NCBI GenBank assembly: GCA_023436715.1
Contig: JAEZIJ010000067.1
Location: forward strand, 1-5,157
Reading direction: 5' to 3'
Length of the DNA: 5,157 nucleotides
Source: Acidobacteriota bacterium
Lineage (GTDB): Bacteria > Acidobacteriota > Terriglobia > Bryobacterales > Bryobacteraceae
Shown one piece after another: positions 1 to 5,090 of the stretch. The translations under genes and the position numbers were made by a program. Every line of letters starts with the position of its first letter. Within the stretch, counting starts at the first letter, position 1. The notes beneath the pieces were generated by a model that was not told the DNA's origin, did not search any database, and saw nothing but the letters and a program-made list of their open reading frames with translations.

Positions 1-30
1 GGCCCCTACAGGAAGCATCCATGTAGGGGC
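1..30. repeat. Divergent REP junction (inverted repeat)
   Basis: A 9-bp inverted repeat pairs 2-10 (GCCCCTACA) with 22-30 (TGTAGGGGC). Inside it GGA (11-13) can pair with TCC (18-20). The right arm begins a full REP-like element at 23. The left arm, read on the minus strand, begins with the same GTAGGGGC, so it is probably the start of another REP copy running off the window in the opposite direction. Back-to-back REPs with a short spacer are the usual layout of a BIME. The outward copy is cut by the window edge, so only the junction can be seen. Confidence 0.5.
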
Positions 31-54
31 GCCGCATGCGTCGCCCGTGGCCGG
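23..54 (+). repeat. REP-like palindrome, GTAG class, copy A
   Basis: The tetranucleotide GTAG (23-26) is followed by an imperfect 20-bp palindrome at 27-46, centred on CGCATGCG, with one mismatched pair (C32/T41). The 32-nt unit recurs at 78-109 with 28 of 32 positions identical. A GTAG head followed by a hairpin is the classic form of repetitive extragenic palindromes recognised by REP-associated tyrosine transposases in other bacteria. It lies in non-coding DNA upstream of the operon. Confidence 0.65.
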
Positions 55-77
55 AGTACGTGCCGCCGCGGTTTTTC

Positions 78-109
78 GTAGGGGCCACGCATGCGTGGCC
101 CGTGTCCGG
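78..109 (+). repeat. REP-like palindrome, GTAG class, copy B
   Basis: This is the second copy of the 32-nt unit, 55 nt downstream of the first and in the same orientation. GTAG (78-81) is followed by a perfect 20-bp palindrome at 82-101 with CGCATGCG at its core. It differs from copy A at four positions. Two of these form a compensatory swap: G31-C42 in copy A is C86-G97 here. A third change restores the pair that is mismatched in copy A. This pattern suggests that the folded form, not just the sequence, is conserved. Confidence 0.68.
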
Positions 110-143
110 CCCCCGCGCACCCCCGGCCCGGTTCCGCCCGGCT

Positions 144-149
144 TACAAT
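144..149 (+). promoter_or_regulatory. Possible -10 element for the exported-protein operon
   Basis: TACAAT stands out in otherwise very GC-rich DNA, 62 nt upstream of the ATG at 211 and after the REP cluster. It matches a sigma-70 -10 hexamer at five of six positions. No convincing -35 hexamer lies 16-18 nt upstream (the DNA there is CCCCGG-like), so this is only a weak candidate. Confidence 0.25.
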
Positions 150-198
150 GTAGACAAAGCGGAACAGCAGCGATTTTCCGGTTTTGCATCCTTTTTCT

Positions 199-204
199 GG
201 GGGA
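199..204 (+). promoter_or_regulatory. Ribosome binding site deciding the ATG at 211
   Basis: GGGGGA ends 6 nt before the ATG at 211. The alternative TTG at 184 in the same frame has no purine-rich sequence before it and would add nine residues ahead of the signal sequence. The site therefore favours 211 as the true start. Confidence 0.6.
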
Positions 205-210
205 AATGGC

Positions 211-798
211 ATGCTATACGGACGGAATCGGACTGTTTACCTGCGCGTGGCCGTATTCGCGTTGTGCCCCGCGCTTCTTGCCGCCGCGACTTCCGACTTG
301 AAAATCATCGTGCTCGAAGGCCAGGGCGCGATCAACAACATCCGCCAGTCTTCGGCAAAATCGCCCACTGTCCGGGTGGAAGACAGCGCGGGCCGTCCCA
401 TACGGGGAGCCAGAGTGACCTTCGTGCTGCCGGATATCGGAGCCGGAGGAGTCTTCACCAACGGGCACACATCCCAGACGCTGACGACCGACCGGAACGG
501 GCGCGCGGCAGCAGGTGCGATCCGCCCGAATAACGTCGCCGGCAAGTTTCTCATCCGCGTCGATGCCGCGCATAACGGCCGGACGGGGCACGCCAGCCTC
601 ACCCAAACCAACGTCGCGCCCGCTCATGACCACCGGCTCACGAAGAAGACGGCGGTTCTCATCGGTGTCGCGGCGGGTGCGCTTGTGGGTGTGCTGGTTG
701 CGGTCCGAAGCGGAGGAGGCAGCGGCAACGGAAACGCTCAAACCGCTGCCGGGACCACGATTACGCCGGGAAGCCCCGTTTTCGGGCCGCCGAGATAA
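211..798 (+). CDS. Exported single-Ig-domain protein with C-terminal membrane helix
   Basis: The product is 195 residues. Residues about 8-27 form a basic-then-hydrophobic signal sequence ending in Ala-rich LLAAATS. Residues about 51-134 read like one bacterial Ig-like domain of the Big_1/invasin type: a VRVEDSAGRPIRGARVTF strand pair, a Gly-rich turn with VFTNG, TTDRNGRAAAG, and a closing strand ending SLTQTN. A second hydrophobic stretch, about 147-165 (TAVLIGVAAGALVGVLVAV), follows KK and is probably a membrane anchor. It is followed by a Gly/Ser/Asn linker and a TITPGSPVFGPP tail. No catalytic motif is visible. It is first in a three-gene operon, and its stop lies 4 nt before the next ATG. 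The Ig fold and anchoring are inferred from sequence pattern; the function is unknown, and display or anchoring for the downstream secreted proteins is one possibility. A 204-residue open frame on the opposite strand is a GC-rich shadow. Confidence 0.83.
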   Translation: MLYGRNRTVYLRVAVFALCPALLAAATSDLKIIVLEGQGAINNIRQSSAKSPTVRVEDSAGRPIRGARVTFVLPDIGAGGVFTNGHTSQTLTTDRNGRAAAGAIRPNNVAGKFLIRVDAAHNGRTGHASLTQTNVAPAHDHRLTKKTAVLIGVAAGALVGVLVAVRSGGGSGNGNAQTAAGTTITPGSPVFGPPR

Positions 799-802
799 AC
801 AT

Positions 803-1771
803 ATGAAAGCAAGGGTGGCAGCACTCATTCTGGCCGTGTGTCCGGGGTTTGGCCAGGTTCCCGCGGTGCGAGGGCCCGTTCTTGGCTATGTCTACGATTC
901 CGCGGGTCTGCGTCCCGTATTCGGCATGCCGGGGGCGGCGGTGCTGGGTCAGCCGCTCAATCTCGGCGGGCCTATCGCGCAGGCCGCGGTTTCCCCGCGC
1001 CAGGATCTGGCGCTCGCCGTCGCATCTTCGGATTCCACCGTGCTTGTCGTCAACCTTCCGTCCGGGTCAGCTACTGCCTGCGAATGCGCCCCCGGCCCGG
1101 ACCGCATCGTCTTCAGCCCTGGTGGAGATGCGGCGGCGCTGTACTATTCCGCCGGTTCCAGTGTTCGCATCCTCAAGGGCACCCACGCCAAATCCGCAGG
1201 CGTGTTTGAACTCTCGTTGCTGAACGGCAAGCTCACCGCGCTGAGTGTAAGCGATGCCGGGGAGGTGCTTGCGGCTTTTTCCGAAGACGACGGTTCCTCA
1301 GGCAGCGCGTACTTCCTCTCGCCCGGAAGCGCCCCGCGGCCGGTGCTTTCACTGCGCCATGCGTCTGCGGCCGCTTTCATGCCCGGAAGCACGGACGCCA
1401 TCCTGGCAGACGACCTCGATAACCGTATTTACGTAGTCCGAGATCCCGGTGGCGCTGCTGCCGTGACTGTCGTAGCGACCGCCAGCGATGGCATTGACGG
1501 CCCGGTCGCAGTGCGTGCCGCCGGGAATTCGCGGGCACTGACCGCGAACTCGCACTCCGGGACAATCACCATAACGGATCTCACAGGCGGCGGCTCGTCC
1601 GCCATCGAATGCGGATGCACGCCTTCCCAAATCGAACCTTTGAGCAGTTCGGTTTACCGGCTCACGACCGCGCCGGGCCCAATCCGGCTGCTGGAAGGAG
1701 ACGGACCCGGTGCGCGCGTGGCATTCATTCCGCCGGACTCCCCGGCTCCGGCGAAGGCGGATCGCCCATGA
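803..1771 (+). CDS. Exported beta-propeller-like (YVTN/WD40-type) protein
   Basis: The product is 322 residues. The ATG at 803 lies 4 nt after the previous stop, with only a weak GAG upstream, so translational coupling is likely. The open frame extends upstream to 515, but that part overlaps the first gene, and the signal sequence MKARVAALILAVCPGFGQ begins exactly at 803. After it comes VLGYVYDSAGLRPVFGMPGA, then about five blade-like repeats of a short strand, small-residue turn and strand: around 60-88 (SPRQDLALAVASSDSTVLVV), 101-125, 146-172, 189-213 and 235-260. Two Cys-x-Cys-x-Pro sites occur, C93/C95 and C270/C272, the second followed by a segment resembling conserved ends I recall from Acidobacteriota homologues. 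No enzyme active site is seen. A secreted propeller acting in binding or as a scaffold is the likely role; the blade count is an estimate by eye. The stop overlaps the next start as ATGA. Confidence 0.87.
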   Translation: MKARVAALILAVCPGFGQVPAVRGPVLGYVYDSAGLRPVFGMPGAAVLGQPLNLGGPIAQAAVSPRQDLALAVASSDSTVLVVNLPSGSATACECAPGPDRIVFSPGGDAAALYYSAGSSVRILKGTHAKSAGVFELSLLNGKLTALSVSDAGEVLAAFSEDDGSSGSAYFLSPGSAPRPVLSLRHASAAAFMPGSTDAILADDLDNRIYVVRDPGGAAAVTVVATASDGIDGPVAVRAAGNSRALTANSHSGTITITDLTGGGSSAIECGCTPSQIEPLSSSVYRLTTAPGPIRLLEGDGPGARVAFIPPDSPAPAKADRP

Positions 1772-4365
1772 ACCGCGGCACCTTCCTTCTCGCAACCGCA
1801 TTGGCCGTCATGCCTGCCCGCGCGCAGGTCATCCTTTCCGACGTCCAGATCACAACCAGGTCGTTGCCCGATGGAAGGGTCGGGGTTCCGTACTCGGCCA
1901 CGATTTCGCTAAAGGGCGGCAGGCCGCTCTACCACTGGACAGTTTCCGGAACCTTGCCGCCCGGCTTGAGCCTTGAACCGATCACAGGCGCGATCGGCGG
2001 TACCCCGACAGACGCCGGCACGTTCCACTTCACGGTGCGGGTGTCGGATGCAACCGGCAGTTCCGACACACAGGGCCTGAGCATCACGATCCGCCCTGCT
2101 CCGCTCCAGAATCCGCTGGTGATCACGGCCTCGCTGCCGGCGGGAACCGTGGGCGCACAGTATTCCGCGCCGCTGACCGCCAGCGGAGGCACTCCGCCCT
2201 ATTCGTGGTCCGCCACGGGCCTGCCGCCGGGGCTGTCACTGACGGCAGATCAGATTGGCGGCACTCCGGCGCAGGCGGGAACCTTTACTGTTTCCGTCGG
2301 GGCGACCGATACCGCGGCGACCACGGTATCCGCTACATACAACGTCGTTATCAGCTCGGGACCGAGCGTCCCGTCGCTTACGATCACCACGAGCGAGCTT
2401 CCCGGGGGCAAAACCGGTTCGGCGTATTCCGCGTCGCTCGCCGCGAGTGGCGGGACGCCGCCGTACTCGTGGTCCGTAGCATCGGGTTCGCTGCCGGCGG
2501 GGTTGGGCGTCAGCGGTTCTCAAATTACGGGGACGCCGTCGTCGGGCGGTACGGCACGGTTTACCATTCAGGTACGAGACAGCGCCGGGCAAACCGCCAG
2601 CGCGGATTTGACGCTCACGGTGGCGGCGGCTCCGCTCGCCGTGTCGGGTCCGGCCCAACTGCCGGGCGGCGTAGTCGGCGAGGGCTACTCGTACGCCCTC
2701 GGAGCCGCCGGGGGAACTCCGCCTTATGTTTGGCGCCTTACGTCCGGGGCCGTGCCTCCGGGGTTGACCCTGTCGGGCGGCATGATTTCCGGGTCCCCGG
2801 CGGCGGATGGAAACTATCAGTTCGCCGCCCAGGTAACCGACAGCGCGGGCGGATCAGCCAGCGCGTCCTTCTCCGTAACGATCGCGCCGGGGCTCTCGAT
2901 CACGAGCACATCTCCGCTTCCGGCCGCTGCCGTCGGGACAGCCTACTCGCAGGCGATGGCTGCGCTGGCGGGCAAGCCCCCTTACCAATGGAGCGTTACA
3001 GCAGGATCGCTACCTCAAGGGCTGGCCCTCGATCCCGCTACGGGCGTCCTGAGCGGAACCCCTTCCGCCGGCGGCAGCTTCAGTTTCACCGTCCAGGTTT
3101 CGGACAGCGCGGGCACGGTGGTCTCGAAGCCGTTCACGATGACGGTAGCTTCGGCGCTCACGGTCACAACGGGCAGCCCGATGCCCGCCGGCAGCGTGGG
3201 CGCGTCGTATTCACAAACGCTTGCGGCGGTCGCGGGCACATCGCCATATACATGGGCCGTCAGTTCGGGCGCTCTGCCGGCGGGACTCGCCCTCAACGCT
3301 TCCACCGGCGCTCTCAGCGGTACGCCGGCGACGGCGGGCACGTTCAACTTCACCGTGCAGGTCCGCGATACTCTCTCCGCCTCCGCTTCGAAAGTGCTGG
3401 CGATTACCATCAGCCCGGCGCTTGCCATGACGACGGCCTCTTCGCTTCCGTCCGGAACGGCCGGTCACCCCTACTCGCAGCAACTAAGCGCGACGGGCGG
3501 GTTGCCGCCATACACATGGGCGATTGCCGGCGGCGCTTTGCCGTCCGGGCTGGCGCTTGACGGCGCTCGCGGCTCTCTCTCGGGCACGCCGCAGGCTGCC
3601 GGGGATTTCCAGTTCAAGCTCGGCATCACCGATTCCGCCGGAGCCACCGTTTCGGCGGCCGCTCAACTGCACATTGGGCTCGACGCTCTTCCCGCGGTTG
3701 CGATTACCGGTCTGCCCGATAGCGCGAATCCACTCGCCCAGCCGCAACTCGGCGTGAACATCGCGGGCAAGTACCCGATTCCGATTACGGGTCAGCTTGT
3801 GCTTACGTTCGAGCCGGATGCCGCCGTTCAGGGCGATGACCCCGCCATCCAGTTCTCGACCGGCGGGCGAACGGCGGACTTTACGATTCCGGCGAACTCC
3901 ACGCAGGTGAATCTGCCGGCGCAACTCGCGCTCCAGACCGGCAGCGTGGCCGGGACGATCACCGTTACGGCGGTTCTGAAAGCGGGCGGTGTGGATACTT
4001 CCCGCGCGCCCGTGCACACGGTAAGGATTGCGCGGTCGGCCCCGGTTATCCGCGGCGTGAAGATGGTGAAGACGGCGACCGGGTTCGAGATATGGATAAC
4101 GGGCTACTCACCCTCGCGCGAACTGACGCGTGCGACGTTCCGCTTCGCGCCGGCGTCCGGCGGCGGCCTCCTCACGACCACGGCCGATCTCCCGCTCACC
4201 GATTCCGCGCAGCAGTGGTATCAGGACGCGAATTCGAAACTTTTCGGAAGCCAGTTCACCATCGTGCAACCGTTCACAGTTCAGGGCAGCACGGACGCAA
4301 TCGGAAGCGTGTTCGTGACGCTGGCGAACAGCGTGGGCGTGTCCCAGGAGGCGCAGGTTCAGTAG
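1768..4365 (+). CDS. Secreted multi-Ig (He_PIG repeat) protein
   Basis: The product is 865 residues. The start ATG at 1768 overlaps the previous stop (ATGA), with GAAGG at 1753-1757 as a plausible ribosome binding site. The frame is open back to 1609, but only the chosen start gives a clean signal peptide, MNRGTFLLATALAVMPARAQ, with an A-R-A cleavage site. Residues about 27-636 are seven tandem modules of about 80 residues with the putative-Ig (He_PIG) signature: LP.G.VG..YS, GG.PPY.W, LP.GL.L, (I/L)SGTP...G.F.F.V.V.D..G, then a closing TI/TV strand. Residues about 640-865 are not this repeat. They contain LTFEPDAAVQGDDPAIQFSTGG, then a further region with FEIWITGYSPSRELT and an aromatic patch, QQWYQ. 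Such proteins are secreted or surface-exposed and are usually guessed to be adhesive or structural; no catalytic residues are evident. It is last in the operon, followed 11 nt after the stop by a strong hairpin. Confidence 0.92.
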   Translation: MNRGTFLLATALAVMPARAQVILSDVQITTRSLPDGRVGVPYSATISLKGGRPLYHWTVSGTLPPGLSLEPITGAIGGTPTDAGTFHFTVRVSDATGSSDTQGLSITIRPAPLQNPLVITASLPAGTVGAQYSAPLTASGGTPPYSWSATGLPPGLSLTADQIGGTPAQAGTFTVSVGATDTAATTVSATYNVVISSGPSVPSLTITTSELPGGKTGSAYSASLAASGGTPPYSWSVASGSLPAGLGVSGSQITGTPSSGGTARFTIQVRDSAGQTASADLTLTVAAAPLAVSGPAQLPGGVVGEGYSYALGAAGGTPPYVWRLTSGAVPPGLTLSGGMISGSPAADGNYQFAAQVTDSAGGSASASFSVTIAPGLSITSTSPLPAAAVGTAYSQAMAALAGKPPYQWSVTAGSLPQGLALDPATGVLSGTPSAGGSFSFTVQVSDSAGTVVSKPFTMTVASALTVTTGSPMPAGSVGASYSQTLAAVAGTSPYTWAVSSGALPAGLALNASTGALSGTPATAGTFNFTVQVRDTLSASASKVLAITISPALAMTTASSLPSGTAGHPYSQQLSATGGLPPYTWAIAGGALPSGLALDGARGSLSGTPQAAGDFQFKLGITDSAGATVSAAAQLHIGLDALPAVAITGLPDSANPLAQPQLGVNIAGKYPIPITGQLVLTFEPDAAVQGDDPAIQFSTGGRTADFTIPANSTQVNLPAQLALQTGSVAGTITVTAVLKAGGVDTSRAPVHTVRIARSAPVIRGVKMVKTATGFEIWITGYSPSRELTRATFRFAPASGGGLLTTTADLPLTDSAQQWYQDANSKLFGSQFTIVQPFTVQGSTDAIGSVFVTLANSVGVSQEAQVQ
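1846..3675 (+). repeat. Seven tandem He_PIG-type Ig modules (coding repeat)
   Basis: Module limits estimated by eye are 1846-2091, 2116-2355, 2377-2622, 2635-2883, 2893-3147, 3157-3411 and 3421-3675, giving a period of about 258-270 nt. Each encodes the aromatic core PPY.W (PLYHW in the first, SPYTW in the sixth) and the (G/S)GTP or SGSP turn. Modules 5-7 share the longest common pattern (LP.GLALD.A.G.LSGTP), suggesting they duplicated later or were kept more alike. Modules 1 and 2 are the most divergent, and module 2 is the shortest. The DNA itself is well diverged, so this is an old protein repeat rather than a recent DNA amplification. Confidence 0.85.
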
Positions 4366-4374
4366 GCAAACCGC

Positions 4375-4400
4375 GTGGAACAGGCCTCCCGGCCTGTTCC
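4375..4400 (+). terminator. Strong hairpin between convergent genes (REP-like, possible bidirectional terminator)
   Basis: A perfect 10-bp stem pairs GGAACAGGCC (4377-4386) with GGCCTGTTCC (4391-4400) around a TCCC loop. It begins 11 nt after the stop of the multi-Ig gene and lies 17 nt beyond the 3' end of the transposase reading frame. No immediate U-tract follows the stem; the nearest T-rich stretch is at 4405-4418, so classical intrinsic termination is uncertain. The hairpin starts with GTGG and resembles the hairpin at 4443-4466, so it is probably also a REP element of the GTGG class. Confidence 0.5.
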
Positions 4401-4442
4401 TGGAGTTTGTACATTTTTCAGGCGCCTGGGTTTGACCAGACC

Positions 4443-4466
4443 GTGGGGCAGGCGGTTTCGCCTGCC
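4443..4466 (+). repeat. REP-like hairpin, GTGG class, overlapping the transposase 3' coding end
   Basis: GTGG (4443-4446) is followed by an 8-bp stem, GGCAGGCG (4447-4454) with CGCCTGCC (4459-4466), around a GTTT loop. Compared with the hairpin at 4377-4400, the stem pairs AA/TT become GG/CC and the inner C-G becomes G-C, so base pairing is preserved. On the minus strand it encodes AGETACPTV near the C-terminus of the frame-corrected transposase. The 16 nt at 4451-4466 recur exactly, inverted, at 5020-5035. Confidence 0.6.
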
Positions 4467-5016
4467 TTGGCAGCGCTGGACCAAGGCCAGTTCACTTCGC
4501 AAGAAACCAATCCCGCACTCACCGGGTTTCGCTCTACGTAGCGCACAATCCTTTCCAGCTCACTCTGCGTGCGAATCCAATGTCGTAAGACTCGTCTTGC
4601 CAGAACCGCTGCCCGGTTCGACCCAGGAACTCGTTGGCCCTGCGAGCCGTGGAACCCTTCAGCCAGCGGGCGATCACGGGCAGGGCCACTTTGGGCAGCA
4701 GAACCAAATGCACGTGGTTGGGCATGACCACGTAGGCACGGAGTTGATAGAACCGTCGCTCGGTCTCGCCGGCCAATAGAGTCTGCACGATCAGGGTAGC
4801 GATCCGCCGGTCTCCAAGCCAAGTCGGACCCGAAACGGCCCGATCAACCTCCCGGTCGAGTCTCAGAAAGGCTTGCCCAGGCGTCCCGGTTGGCATCTCT
4901 CGCAAAGGGACGGGCTGGCCTTGCCCAGGCAGCGAGCCGAATAAACGCCAAGTCAGAAACAGGAAAGCGTCACCAGGATGCCAGTGTGGCAGCCGTCTCC
5001 GATAGAACTCTTCTGC

Positions 5017-5045
5017 AGTGGCAGGCGAAACCGCCCAATGCCACT
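5017..5045 (-). repeat. REP-like hairpin inside the transposase 5' coding region
   Basis: Outer arms AGTGGCA (5017-5023) and TGCCACT (5039-5045) pair over 7 bp. Inside, GGCG (5024-5027) pairs with CGCC (5032-5035) around a 4-nt loop, leaving CAA (5036-5038) as a bulge. On the minus strand it opens with GTGG like the elements at 4375 and 4443, and shares a 16-nt core exactly with 4451-4466. It encodes KWHWAVSPAT (residues 8-17) of the transposase. Removing the 3-nt bulge would leave an almost perfect GTGG-class REP. Confidence 0.55.
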
Positions 5046-5058
5046 TAAATAAGCCTTT

Positions 5059-5088
5059 CTGAAACATCAAGGATGCTTTATGTTTCAG
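5059..5088 (-). promoter_or_regulatory. Inverted repeat enclosing the transposase start codon
   Basis: CTGAAACAT (5059-5067) and ATGTTTCAG (5080-5088) are exact 9-bp inverted arms with a 12-nt spacer. On the transposase strand the start codon ATG (5067-5065) is the first triplet of the 3' arm, so the mRNA could fold with its start codon paired. It could equally be a protein-binding operator between divergent genes. Its AT-rich composition differs from the GC-rich REP hairpins nearby. Confidence 0.45.
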
Positions 5089-5090
5089 CT

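Larger units (their letters stand above)
4418..5067 (-). pseudogene. REP-associated tyrosine transposase (RAYT), frameshifted
   Basis: This is a Y1-transposase-family (HUH) single-strand nuclease of the RAYT group, which acts on REP hairpins. From ATG 5067 (or TTG 5070) the first frame reads RRRLPHWHPGDAFLFLTWRL (23-42) and then MPNHVH, with the HUH pair H118/H120. It continues to FWQDESYD (155-162), then runs out of frame to a TAG at 4534-4536 (177 residues). In the next frame, starting from the C at 4582, the expected continuation HWIRTQSELERIVRYVERNP followed by VSAGLV and WPWSSA is intact down to the TGA at 4418-4420. Restoring one C on the coding strand next to 4582 (SYD-HW) gives a normal 216-residue protein. 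The catalytic tyrosine, Y177 in RYVERNP by comparison with E. coli RAYT Y115, lies after the break, so the 177-residue product should be inactive. A sequencing error is the alternative. No ribosome binding site is evident; the start lies in a hairpin. Confidence 0.85.

Noticed and set aside
13..20. AAGCATCC shared by the left REP spacer and the loop of the hairpin at the transposase start (minus strand)
   Set aside because: Eight bases are expected to recur by chance, and there is no similarity around them.
1..110. CRISPR-like spaced direct repeats
   Set aside because: There are only two direct copies, the spacer is 23 nt, the palindromes fill the repeats, and no cas genes are present. REP fits much better.
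36..533. Plus-strand frame of 165 codons running through the REP cluster
   Set aside because: It translates the palindromes and part of the first gene out of frame; it is Arg/Pro-rich with no domain.
214..828. Minus-strand frame of 204 codons opposite the first gene
   Set aside because: It has no ribosome binding site, its composition is Arg/Ser-rich, and the plus-strand frame has a signal peptide, an Ig domain and a membrane helix.
803..870. Lipoprotein signal in the propeller-like protein (LAVC)
   Set aside because: The residue before the cysteine is Val rather than Gly, Ala or Ser, and FALC in the first protein fails in the same way. Ordinary signal peptides fit better.
2205..3560. Long open frame of 451 codons overlapping the multi-Ig gene on the same strand
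   Set aside because: It is Arg/Gly/Ala-rich, low-complexity and out of frame with clear Ig repeats. It is a shadow caused by high GC and the periodic coding repeat.
3484..4017. Minus-strand frame of 177 codons under the multi-Ig gene
   Set aside because: It is an Arg/Gly-rich shadow with no recognisable domain and no start signals.
4375..4779. Plus-strand frame antisense to the transposase
   Set aside because: It is out of frame with everything recognisable; the opposite strand encodes the RAYT motifs.
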